Below are positions 6,847 to 13,632 of a stretch of DNA of 19,555 bases, in pieces; position 1 is the first letter of the stretch; every line of letters starts with the position of its first letter. This DNA is from an uncultured Oscillospiraceae bacterium (GTDB lineage: Bacteria > Bacillota > Clostridia > Oscillospirales > Ruminococcaceae), in NCBI GenBank assembly GCA_910579545.1, contig CAJTVI010000051.1, forward strand, positions 1-19,555. The letters are read 5' to 3'. Under the pieces are notes generated by a model that ran no database searches, was not told the DNA's origin, and saw nothing but the letters and a program-made list of their open reading frames with translations. Position numbers and translations under genes: made by a program.

Positions 6847-7227
6847 TTACAACACAAAGATGATCAGGATCACCACCAAAAGCGCATAGATAATGGCCGT
6901 CTCGATAAACACAAGGCCCAGCATCAGGGTGGTGCGCACCTTGCCCTCGGCCTCGGGCTGGCGGGCGATGCACTCGGCGGCCTTTGCGGTGGCAATGCCC
7001 ATGGCAATGGCGCCGGCCGCCGCCGCAAGGCCCACCGCAAGGGCCGAGGCCATCGCCTTGGAACCGGTCACGCTGCCCGCGTCCTCCTCAGCGGCCCCGG
7101 CCGTCTGCGGCGCGTCCTCGCCGGCCGGGGCGGCGTCCGCCGCAAGGGCGGGCAGGGCCAGCGCCAGGGCCAGCACCAGGGCAAGGCCCAGCGCCAGGGC
7201 CTTCTTTTTCAAACAAATGGTTTTCAT
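6847..7227 (-). CDS. atpE: F1Fo ATP synthase c subunit with N-terminal signal-like extension
   Basis: 126 aa; typical c subunits are 70-90 aa. The c-ring subunit carries ions through Fo. The core hairpin runs from about residue 56: helix 1 (MASALAVGLAAAAGAIAMG), the polar loop A-R-Q-P-E-A (88-93), helix 2 (LMLGLVFIETAIIYALLVV) with the ion-binding carboxylate E109. Residues 1-29 look like a signal peptide: KKK, then an Ala/Leu-rich core, then PALA|AD as a possible cleavage site. A hydrophilic Ala/Gly/Glu/Asp linker of about 25 residues follows. Cleavage would leave about 97 residues. The helix 1 position that is Gln in Na+-binding c subunits aligns with Met77 here, so proton coupling is more likely, though Thr110 and Tyr114 flank E109 as in Na+ types. 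The ATG at 7227 was chosen over an upstream TTG because GGGAGG lies 10 nt before it. Confidence 0.92.
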   Translation of the reverse strand: MKTICLKKKALALGLALVLALALALPALAADAAPAGEDAPQTAGAAEEDAGSVTGSKAMASALAVGLAAAAGAIAMGIATAKAAECIARQPEAEGKVRTTLMLGLVFIETAIIYALLVVILIIFVL

Positions 7228-7261
7228 ACTCAAACAACCTCCCTGTTTTTCTTGCATAAAA

Positions 7262-8077
7262 TCATTTGCGGCTTGCGGGCTTTGGCACGGCCGGCTCGGA
7301 TACCTCGCCGTAAAACAGCGCGGTAAGCATGGTCAGCACATAACACTGGATCAGCGCGTGCAGCAGGGTAAACAGCACCCCCACCACCACCGGCAGCACA
7401 AAGCTCAGGTTTACATAATAGTACACCAGTTCGGTCACCAGCAGGCCGCTCAGCAGCGCGCCAAACAGCCTGAAACTCATCGAGATGGGCAGCGAAAACT
7501 CCTTTAAAGTACGCCCGATCCCTTTTAAGCCGGCCCCCGCGACCCCGCCGCTCAGGATGACCAGGTAGGAAAGGGTGCCCAGCGCAATGGCGGCGTTCAC
7601 GTCCGAGAGGGGGGCGGGCAGGGTGATGGGCTCGCCCCCCGCCGTGACCGCCTCAAGGCCCAGCAGTTCAAACAGGGTGCCCACAAACACATAGGCCCCG
7701 GCCGCAAACAGGTAAGCGCCCAAAAAGCCGTTCCGGTGGGGGCTGTTCGATCGGGCCATCCGGTCAAACAGGCCTACAATTTCCTCCAGCACCAGCTGCA
7801 GCCGCCCCGGCGCGTCCTTAAATTTGGGCACCGCAAACACCCGGATGCAGGCCGCCGCCGCCAGCAAAAACGCCGTGACCGCAAAGGCCGAGATAAGGCC
7901 GGGGTTTACCTCCTTGATCCCAAACAGGCTTACCCGGTTCAGGTTGTGCAGCACCGCGTCCCGCATGGCCTGCTGCACAGTCTCGGCCCGGGGCCTCGGC
8001 CCGGCCAGCAGCGCGCCGGCCAGCAGCGCCAGCACGGCAAAGATCCACACAGCAAGGGCCTTTTTGTGTTGTTTCAT
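7262..8077 (-). CDS. atpB: F1Fo ATP synthase a subunit
   Basis: 271 aa, the usual length. The stator channel subunit of Fo. The essential arginine is R203 in SMSFRLFGALLSG, the family S-x-R-L-F-G-N-x-x-x-G motif; the usual Asn after Gly is Ala here. The last helix carries TLLHALIQCYVLTMLTALFY with Q244 at the conserved Gln position. About six hydrophobic segments are visible, including an N-terminal one (about 7-27) that could act as signal or anchor. The ATG at 8077 is preceded by GAGGG at nine bases; a TTG one codon upstream is less likely. It is the first gene of the operon; no atpI precedes it. The distance from the predicted transcription start is about 60 nt. Confidence 0.93.
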   Translation of the reverse strand: MKQHKKALAVWIFAVLALLAGALLAGPRPRAETVQQAMRDAVLHNLNRVSLFGIKEVNPGLISAFAVTAFLLAAAACIRVFAVPKFKDAPGRLQLVLEEIVGLFDRMARSNSPHRNGFLGAYLFAAGAYVFVGTLFELLGLEAVTAGGEPITLPAPLSDVNAAIALGTLSYLVILSGGVAGAGLKGIGRTLKEFSLPISMSFRLFGALLSGLLVTELVYYYVNLSFVLPVVVGVLFTLLHALIQCYVLTMLTALFYGEVSEPAVPKPASRK

Positions 8078-8146
8078 CAAAGCATTCCCTCTTTTTGCCC
8101 CGCCTGCCCGGCCTTATAAGGGGCCGCGGGCGGTTTTACCGCCTTG

Positions 8147-8174
8147 ATTATAGCACTTCTGTCAAGGATGGCAA
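8147..8174 (-). promoter_or_regulatory. Predicted promoter of the atp operon
   Basis: On the minus strand, -35 TTGCCA (8174-8169), a 16-nt spacer and a perfect -10 TATAAT (8152-8147) preceded by TGC, an extended -10. Predicted start near 8140, about 63 nt before the atpB ATG. This is the best promoter match in the window. Confidence 0.7.
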
Positions 8175-8187
8175 TGGGGCGCTGGGC

Positions 8188-8217
8188 CATAAAACCGTGT
8201 GCCTGCGCGGTTTTATG
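8188..8217. repeat. 10-bp perfect inverted repeat upstream of the atp promoter
   Basis: CATAAAACCG at 8188-8197 and its exact reverse complement CGGTTTTATG at 8208-8217, with a 10-nt spacer. It lies about 14 bp upstream of the atp -35 element, so it is not in the atp leader. It could be an operator for a dimeric regulator or a hairpin in an unannotated transcript. It is AT-containing in a GC-rich setting, which makes chance less likely. Confidence 0.6.
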
Positions 8218-8226
8218 TCGTATTTT

Positions 8227-8280
8227 GGGCGCGGCGCAAGGAAATTCTTAGCAATTTCTTTATGCATGCCGCCCGCGCCG
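8227..8280. repeat. Imperfect long inverted repeat with AT-rich core
   Basis: The inner stem AAGGAAATT (8238-8246) pairs with AATTTCTTT (8253-8261), 9 bp with one G-U, across a 6-nt loop. GC-rich flanks (8228-8237 and 8269-8280) can extend the stem with bulges. No T-run follows. Its function is unknown. Confidence 0.45.
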
Positions 8281-8299
8281 CACAGGAGGCCTTAAGGCA

Positions 8300-8375
8300 G
8301 GCCGGGGCGGCGGGGCAGCCTCTCAAGGCCCCCTGCCCCCGGGCCCCTTTCGCGGCTCTGGCCCCGCCGCCGGCC
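8300..8375. repeat. GC-rich inverted repeat, 11 bp perfect
   Basis: GGCGGCGGGGC (8306-8316) is the exact reverse complement of 8361-8371, and both arms extend outward by GGCC / GGCC with a 2-nt offset. A second possible pairing (GGGGCAG 8312-8318 with CTGCCCC 8333-8339) competes with it. Chance pairing is easier in such GC-rich DNA. Confidence 0.4.
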
Positions 8376-8439
8376 GCAGCACCCCCAAACCTCTTCCCAA
8401 AACCCCTTAAAATGGGCGCCTTCCGCAAAACGCTTTTCC

Positions 8440-8468
8440 TTGCAAAAAGGGCGCGGAACGTGTAAAAT
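8440..8468 (+). promoter_or_regulatory. Predicted promoter of the yicC-remA-gmk cluster
   Basis: -35 TTGCAA (8440-8445), exactly 17 nt, then -10 TAAAAT (8463-8468). Predicted start near 8475, which leaves a leader of about 140 nt before the yicC ATG. Sequence match only. Confidence 0.6.
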
Positions 8469-8553
8469 AGGTGTATCCTGCCGCAGTATTGCCGCTTTGC
8501 CGATGGGACGCAAAAAAAGGCGGCGGCAGCGCGGCAAAAAGCGTCGGAACAGC

Positions 8554-8591
8554 GCGGCCGGCCGGCGCCCCGCGGGCAGGCCGCCGGCCGC
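8554..8591 (+). promoter_or_regulatory. Leader hairpin just upstream of the yicC ribosome binding site
   Basis: A perfect 9-bp stem, GCGGCCGGC (8554-8562) with GCCGGCCGC (8583-8591), and a 20-nt loop. It ends 11 nt before the AAAGGAGG ribosome binding site (8603-8610). No T-run follows, so it is not a terminator. An effect on RNA stability or translation is possible. Confidence 0.35.
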
Positions 8592-8617
8592 TGCCCCAAT
8601 ATAAAGGAGGAATGGCG

Positions 8618-9496
8618 ATGATCCTCAGCATGACCGGCTACGGCCGCAGCAGGCAGACTGTGGGCGGGCGGGAGATCACGGTGGAACTAAAAAGCGTCAA
8701 CTCGCGCTATTTTGAGTATTCCTCCCGCATCCCGCGCTCCTGCGCCTTTTTGGACGAGCGGCTCAAAAAGCTGCTGGCCGGGCAGGTAAGCCGCGGCAAG
8801 GTGGAGCTGAGCCTGCAATTGCAGGGCGGCGGCGAGGCCGACACGGTGGTGGTGCCCGACCTTGCCCTGGCAAAAAGCTACCAAACCGCCCTGCATACCC
8901 TCAGCGAGGAACTGCAGCTGCGGTGCGATGTACCGCTGAGTTTGCTGGCCCGCTTCCCGGACGTGCTGGCCGCCCGCCGGGCCGAGCCGGACCAGGAGCA
9001 GCTTTGGCAGGATGTAAGCGCGGTCTGCCAGGAGGCGCTGGAGGGCTTTACCGCCATGCGGGCGGCCGAGGGCGAAAAGCTTAAGGCGGACATCCTCTCG
9101 CGGCTGGCCTTTTTGGAGCAGGCGGTGGCCCAGGTGGAGCAGGACAGCGCCGGCCGGGTGCAAAGCTACACCGAGCGGCTGTACGCCCGGCTCAAAACCG
9201 TGCTGGAGGACCGCACGGTGGACGAGGCCCGGCTGCTGACCGAGGCCGCCATCTTTGCCGATAAAACCGCTGTGGACGAGGAGACAGTGCGGCTGCGCAG
9301 CCACATCGCCCAGTACCGCGGCATCTTAGAGGAGGGCGGCCCGGTGGGGCGCAAGCTGGATTTCCTGACCCAGGAGCTCAACCGCGAGACCAACACCATC
9401 GGCTCCAAATGCCAGGACCTCGCCATCACCCGGCTGGTGGTGGACATGAAGGCCGAGATCGAAAAGATCCGCGAGCAGGTGCAGAACATCGAGTGA
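8618..9496 (+). CDS. yicC: YicC/YloC family endoribonuclease
   Basis: 292 aa, normal length. YicC family proteins are hydrolytic endoribonucleases implicated in RNA decay. The N-terminus has the family signature MILSMTGYGRS, followed by VELKSVNSRYFEYSSRIPR. The C-terminal DUF1732 part has the highly conserved GRKLDFLTQELNRETNTIGSK segment (about 248-268) and a final helix, VDMKAEIEKIREQVQNIE. The ATG at 8618 is chosen because AAAGGAGG lies seven bases upstream; the ATG at 8612 is too close to it, and longer frames upstream are low-complexity. It is the first gene of the rightward cluster, as in the Bacillus yloC-remA-gmk order. Confidence 0.93.
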   Translation: MILSMTGYGRSRQTVGGREITVELKSVNSRYFEYSSRIPRSCAFLDERLKKLLAGQVSRGKVELSLQLQGGGEADTVVVPDLALAKSYQTALHTLSEELQLRCDVPLSLLARFPDVLAARRAEPDQEQLWQDVSAVCQEALEGFTAMRAAEGEKLKADILSRLAFLEQAVAQVEQDSAGRVQSYTERLYARLKTVLEDRTVDEARLLTEAAIFADKTAVDEETVRLRSHIAQYRGILEEGGPVGRKLDFLTQELNRETNTIGSKCQDLAITRLVVDMKAEIEKIREQVQNIE

Positions 9497-9553
9497 CCCG
9501 CCAAAAAAAGGCCGGCGCATACAAATAAGCCGGCGCAAAAAAGAGGGAGCAGC

Positions 9554-9823
9554 ATGAAACTCATCAACATCGGCTTTGGCAACATGGTCAGCGCCAACCG
9601 GCTCATCGCCATTGTCAGCCCCGAATCCGCGCCCATCAAGCGCATCGTGCAGGAGGCGCGGGACAAGGGCGCGCTGATCGACGCCACCTACGGCCGCCGC
9701 ACCCGCGCGGTGATCATCATGGACTCGGACCACGTCATCCTCTCGGCCGTGCAGCCCGAGACAGTGGCCAACCGCCTGGGGGACAGCGACGAGGACGACC
9801 TGGACGAGGAGAATGAGGAATGA
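9554..9823 (+). CDS. remA: RemA-like DNA-binding regulator (DUF370)
   Basis: 89 aa, the usual size. The sequence MKLINIGFGNMVSANRLIAI, then SPESAPIKRIVQEARDKG and DATYGRRTRAVIIMDSDHVILS, is the full DUF370/RemA pattern. In Bacillus subtilis RemA is a DNA-binding activator of biofilm matrix and osmoprotection genes that forms oligomeric rings; the role here is unknown. R50 and R52 in the YGRRTRAV segment lie in the region linked to DNA binding. The C-terminal tail (DSDEDDLDEENEE) is strongly acidic. AGAGGGAG precedes the ATG. Its stop overlaps the gmk start (ATGA), so translation is coupled. Confidence 0.93.
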   Translation: MKLINIGFGNMVSANRLIAIVSPESAPIKRIVQEARDKGALIDATYGRRTRAVIIMDSDHVILSAVQPETVANRLGDSDEDDLDEENEE

Positions 9824-10383
9824 ACCAGGAACGGTATCTGGTGGTCGTGTCCGGCCCTTCGGGCGCCGGCAAGGACACGGTGGTGCGCCAGCTGCGCCAG
9901 CAGCACCCGGAAATCGAGTTTTCGGTTTCGGCCACCACCCGCGCCATGCGTCCCGGCGAGCAGGATGGGGCAGACTATTATTATCTCTCGGCGGCCGAGT
10001 TTGAGCGGCGGATCGCCGCCGGCGAAATTTTGGAGTACACCTGCTACTGCGGCAACTACTACGGCACCCCCAAGCTGGAGGTGGACCGCCGGATCGCCGC
10101 CGGCCGCACGGTGGTGCTGGTGATCGAGGTGGAGGGCGCGGCCAACATCAAGCGCATCTACCCAAACGCCACCACCGTGTTTATCCGCCCGCCCAGCATG
10201 GAGGAATTGGAGCGCCGGCTGCGCAATCGCGGCACCGAAACCGAGGAGAGCATCCAGCGCCGGCTGGCCCGCGCCGCCGAGGAGCTGGGCCTGGCCGATG
10301 GGTACGACGCCCAGGTGGTCAACGATACGGTGGAGCAGTGCGCCCGGGACCTCTACGCGGTGATCCAGGCGCGGCAGGCGTAG
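9820..10383 (+). CDS. gmk: Guanylate kinase
   Basis: 187 aa, slightly short for the family (about 200). It phosphorylates GMP to GDP with ATP in the cytoplasm, in purine nucleotide synthesis. The P-loop is GPSGAGKDT (12-20). The GMP-binding region is SATTRAMRPGEQDGADYYY (37-55), and NYYGTPK (79-85) follows. The segment usually written D-I-D-V-Q-G-A reads VIEVEGA here, a conservative change. RNRGTETEESIQRRL is the lid/arginine region. It overlaps remA by 4 nt. After it there is only an 83-nt gap before priA; rpoZ and coaBC, which often sit there, are absent. Confidence 0.95.
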   Translation: MNQERYLVVVSGPSGAGKDTVVRQLRQQHPEIEFSVSATTRAMRPGEQDGADYYYLSAAEFERRIAAGEILEYTCYCGNYYGTPKLEVDRRIAAGRTVVLVIEVEGAANIKRIYPNATTVFIRPPSMEELERRLRNRGTETEESIQRRLARAAEELGLADGYDAQVVNDTVEQCARDLYAVIQARQA

Positions 10384-10466
10384 CCGCAGGCCCGGCGGGG
10401 CTGGCCTGCCCGCCTTTATAGCCGCGGGCCGCAAAGCATCAAAGCATCGAAAGGGGAGGACGCTGT

Positions 10467-12853
10467 TTGCCGCATACGGTGCAGGTGGCGGTGGATGGCG
10501 CCGCGTTCCATTTTGACAAGCTTTATACCTACCTTGTGCCCGGGCGGCTGGCCGGCCGGGTCTTTCCCGGCAGCATGGTGCTGGTGCCCTTTGGGCGGGG
10601 CAGCCGCGCCCGAATGGCGGTGGTGCTGGCCTGCGATGCGCCCCCGGCCGCCGCGCCGGCCAAACAGCCGACCGGGCCGCCCGCCGACGCGCCGGCCCAG
10701 ACCTGCCTTGAGGACGGGCCACAACCGCAGCGCCCGCCGGCTGCCCCCCGCTTAAAGGAACTGTACGACGCCGCGCCCGAGGACGCCCGCCTCACCCCGG
10801 ACCTTTTGCGGCTGGTGCATTTTTTGCACGAGCGCACCTTTTGCACCTGGTACGAGGCGGTGCGGGCGGTGATCCCCTACGGCGCGCAGTACCGCGCCGG
10901 CGAGCAGGATGGCCGCCCGGTGCTCAAAAGCGCGCTGGTCAGCCAGACCGAGCCGGTCTACCGCCTCATAGCCGAGCTGCCGCAAAAACCGCGCCCCACC
11001 GCAAAGCAGCAGCTGGCGGCCGAGCTGCTGGGGGCCGGCCCCCAGCCCCTGAGCGCGCTGGAAAAGGCCGGGGTAAGCCGGGCGGTGCTCAGCCGCCTGT
11101 GCCAAAAAGGGGTGCTGGAGCAGGGCCGGGCCGGCAGGGCGGCGCCCCAAACGCCGCCGCCAGCCGGGCTAAACGCCCAGGCCGGGCAGGACGCCCAAAC
11201 AGGGCCAAACGCCCAGGCCGCCGCCCCCGTCACCCTTACCGAGGAACAGCAGGCCGCCTGCGCCCGGCTGGAGCCCCTTGTAGCCGACGGCGACCCCCAC
11301 GCGGCGCTGCTGTTTGGGGTCACCTCCAGCGGCAAGACGATGGTGTTTTTGCGGCTCATCCAAAAGGCCCTCGATCTGGGCAAAACCGCCCTGGTGCTGG
11401 TGCCCGAGATCAGCCTTACCCCCCAGATGATCCGCCGGCTGCGGCAGGCCTTTGGCGGGCGGGTGGCGGTGCAGCACTCGGGGCTGAACAACACCGAGCG
11501 GCTTTTGCAGTGGCGGATGATCCAGCAGGGCGGCGCGGACATCGTGGTGGGCACCCGCAGCGCGGTGTTTGCGCCGCTGCAAAACATCGGCCTGATCATT
11601 CTGGACGAGGAGCAGGAGCACACCTACCGCTCCGAGTCCGCCCCGCGGTTTCTGGCCCACGATGTGGCCAAACAGCGGGCGGCCCAGCATGGGGCGCTGG
11701 TGCTGTTTTCCTCGGCCACCCCGCGGCTCGAAAGCTACTACGCCGCCGCCAGCGGGCGCATGGCCCTTGTGCCGCTGCGCCAGCGGTACGGCGGCTGCCC
11801 CGGGTGCAGCTTGTGGATATGCGGGCCGAGCTTGCCGCCGGCAACCCGGGCGAGGTCAGCCTGCCGCTGGCAAGGCAGCTGAGCCAGAACCTCGCGCGGG
11901 GCGAGCAGGCCATCCTGCTGCTCAACCGGCGGGGCTACCGCACGGTGGCACTCTGCACCGCCTGCGGCAAGGCGGTCAAGTGCGGCAGCTGCAGTGTGCC
12001 CATGGTCTACCACAAGGCCCAGCACAAGCTGCTCTGCCATTACTGCGGGCGCACCATCGCCCCCCCGCCCGAGGCCTGCCCCGAGTGCGGCGGCGCGCTG
12101 CGCTATTCCGGCTTTGGCACCCAGCGGGTGGAGGAGGAGCTGGCCCAGCTTTTGCCCAAGGCCCGCATTTTGCGGATGGACCAGGACTCCACCGGCCAAA
12201 AAAATGCCCACGACGCCATGCTGGCCGCCTTTGCCCGGCAGGAGTACGACATTTTGCTGGGCACCCAGATGGTGGCCAAGGGGCTGGATTTTGAAAAGGT
12301 GACCCTTGTGGGGGTGCTTGGGCTGGACTCGCTGCTCTTTTCCCAAAGCTTCCGCGCCTACGAAAACGTCTTCAGCCTCATCACCCAGGTGGTGGGGCGT
12401 TCGGGCCGGGCCGAGCGGCCGGGCCGGGCGCTGATCCAGACGGTGGAGCCAAACCACCCGGTGCTGGCCCTGGCCGCCAGCCAGAACTACGAGGCCTTTT
12501 ACCAGCAGGAGATCGCCTTCCGCAAGCTGTTCCTCTACCCGCCCTTCTGCGCGGTCTGCGTGGCGGCCTTTTCGGGCAAAACCGAGGCGGACGCCGCCGC
12601 CGCGGCCGCCCGGTTCGGCGCGCTGCTGGCCCAGGCGGCCGGCGGCCGGCGGGAGCTGCCGCTGCGGGTGCTGGGCCCTGCCCCCATGAACGTGCTGATG
12701 GTGAGCGACCGCTACCGCTATAAGCTCACCATCAAGTGCCGGGGCGACGGGGCCTTCCGCGCTTTGATGGGCGAGGTGCTGGCCCGCTACAGCGAGGAGG
12801 GCCTGCCGGCCAAGGCGTCGGTCACCCTGGATATGAACACCGACGGCGACTGA
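10467..12853 (+). pseudogene. priA: Primosomal helicase PriA, interrupted by one frameshift
   Basis: Two open frames together make one PriA. The first frame (10467 to about 11794) has the N-terminal 3'-DNA-end-binding domain, a Pro/Ala-rich linker, the helicase P-loop GVTSSGKT (about 285-292), the Walker B LDEEQEHTYRSE, and SSATPRLESYY. The second frame (about 11795 to 12853) continues with LPRVQLVDMRAEL, ILLLNRRGYRTVALC, four zinc-binding CxxC pairs (CTACG, CGSC, CHYC, CPEC), GTQRVEEEL, LLGTQMVAKGLDFEKV, QVVGRSGRAERPG, and the C-terminal domain. PriA restarts stalled replication forks. The start is TTG at 10467 with GGGGAGG seven bases upstream. Everything except the junction is intact, so either the mutation is recent or the base sequence is wrong; a working slippage site is not obvious. 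Type pseudogene is used only because the frame as given is broken. Confidence 0.9.
11787..11800 (+). other. Frameshift site in priA
   Basis: Frame 1 reads Q-R-Y-G-G and then leaves the family pattern. The other frame picks up R-L-P-R-V-Q-L-V-D-M at CTG CCC CGG from 11795. Between TAC (11787-11789) and CTG (11795) there are five bases where a multiple of three is needed: a loss of one base (or of 4 or 7) explains it. The local sequence is GGCGG inside a GC-rich tract, a typical place for an indel or a base-calling error. Confidence 0.85.
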
Positions 12854-12892
12854 CCCGCCCGCGGCGGCGGACGGCGCAAAAGCCCGGGCGGG
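12854..12892 (+). promoter_or_regulatory. Hairpin after priA
   Basis: CCCGCCCG (12854-12861), directly after the priA stop, pairs perfectly with CGGGCGGG (12885-12892); the loop is 23 nt. There is no T-run, so it is a weak terminator candidate or a 3'-end stabiliser between priA and def. Confidence 0.25.
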
Positions 12893-12959
12893 CGGCACGC
12901 CGCAGTTTGCGCCAAAAAACGTACCCTGGGTAGAACCACAAAAAGGGAGGAATCATTGT

Positions 12960-13478
12960 ATGGCACTGCGCAACATTGTACAGGAGGGCGATCCGATCCT
13001 AAAAAAGGTCTGCCGCCCGGTTACCAGCTTTGACGGCCGTCTGGCCGCCCTGCTGGACGACATGTGCGAGACCCTGCTGGAGGCGGGCGGCCTTGGCCTT
13101 GCCGGGCCCCAGGTTGGGGTGATGCGGCGGCTGTTCGTCTGCCTGGACGAGCGGGACCTGCCCGAGGAGGGGGAGCCGCCCGAGGGCTACGAGCCCACGT
13201 TTTTGGAGTTCGTCAACCCCGAGATCCTCTGGCAGTCGGAGGAGGAGGTCACCATCTACGAGGGCTGCCTCTCCTTCCCGGGGCACAACGGGGCTATCAG
13301 CCGCCCCAAAAAGGTGCGGGCCCGCGCCCAGAACCGGCAGGGCGAGTGGTTTGAGATCGAGGCCGAGGATATGCTGGCCCGCTGCATCTGCCACGAGTCG
13401 AACCATCTGGACGGCATCACCATCATGGACCTTGCCGAATATTTTTACGAGGATCTGGAGCAGGACGAGGAGGAGTGA
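12960..13478 (+). CDS. def: Peptide deformylase
   Basis: 172 aa. A metalloenzyme that removes the formyl group from the N-terminus of new proteins. The three family motifs are present: GLGLAGPQ (44-51), EGCLS (101-105) and HESNHLDG (145-152). Metal ligands are C103, H145 and H149; E146 is the catalytic acid/base. The loop between motifs 1 and 2 has an acidic Pro-rich insert (ERDLPEEGEPPEGYEP), and the C-terminus is acidic (EDLEQDEEE). The ATG at 12960 has GGGAGG nine bases upstream. It sits next to fmt, which adds the formyl group, the usual pairing. Confidence 0.95.
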   Translation: MALRNIVQEGDPILKKVCRPVTSFDGRLAALLDDMCETLLEAGGLGLAGPQVGVMRRLFVCLDERDLPEEGEPPEGYEPTFLEFVNPEILWQSEEEVTIYEGCLSFPGHNGAISRPKKVRARAQNRQGEWFEIEAEDMLARCICHESNHLDGITIMDLAEYFYEDLEQDEEE

Positions 13479-13483
13479 CCCCC

Positions 13484-13604
13484 TAAACGCGCTAAACCCC
13501 GCTTAAAACCCCGCTAAATGCGGTTTTGCGGGCAGCTTTGCGCGCATCAACACCCGCCCGCCCAAACCCCGCTGAACGCAGCTTTTGCGGACAGCCCGCG
13601 CGCA
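13484..13604 (+). repeat. Direct repeats with small hairpins between def and fmt
   Basis: Two copies of a 41-nt unit, 13506-13546 and 13564-13604 (58-nt period), match at about 34 of 42 aligned positions. Each begins AAACCCCGCT and carries a small stem followed by TTTT (CCGC-TAAAT-GCGG-TTTT at 13511-13527; GCTG-AACG-CAGC-TTTT in the second). Before them, shorter degenerate copies of TAAACCCCGC lie in tandem from 13484. They may act as weak terminators for def or be remnants of a local duplication. Confidence 0.5.
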
Positions 13605-13632
13605 AAACCCGCCTCAAAAGGAGAACAATGCC

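Larger units (their letters stand above)
8078..8617. other. Divergent intergenic region between atp operon and yicC cluster
   Basis: 540 nt with no convincing gene. It holds a minus-strand promoter for atpB (8147-8174), a plus-strand promoter for yicC (8440-8468), a 10-bp inverted repeat just upstream of the atp promoter (8188-8217), two further structured inverted repeats (8227-8280 and 8300-8375), and a leader hairpin before yicC (8554-8591). Open frames across it are low-complexity Ala/Pro/Arg translations without start signals. Confidence 0.7.

Noticed and set aside
8471..8617. Upstream GTG extension of yicC
   Set aside because: The family begins at MILSMTGYGR and the strong AAAGGAGG site serves the ATG at 8618; the extension is low-complexity leader.
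9510..9533. GCCGGC...GCCGGC pair between yicC and remA as a terminator
   Set aside because: Only 6 bp of a self-complementary hexamer with a 12-nt loop, followed by A rather than T on the coding strand; equally well a short direct repeat.
10386..10409. GCAGGCC/GGCCTGC hairpin after gmk as a terminator
   Set aside because: A 7-bp stem exists, but only TTT follows after several Cs; too weak to call.
11795..11804. Programmed -1 frameshifting at C-CCC-GGG in priA
   Set aside because: Not a proper X-XXY-YYZ heptamer, and slipping here would leave the product two residues short of the pattern that the second frame encodes just before it. An indel upstream at 11790-11795 fits better.
11738..12898. 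Minus-strand open frame opposite the second half of priA
   Set aside because: Composition typical of antisense frames in GC-rich genes; the plus strand has helicase and zinc motifs.
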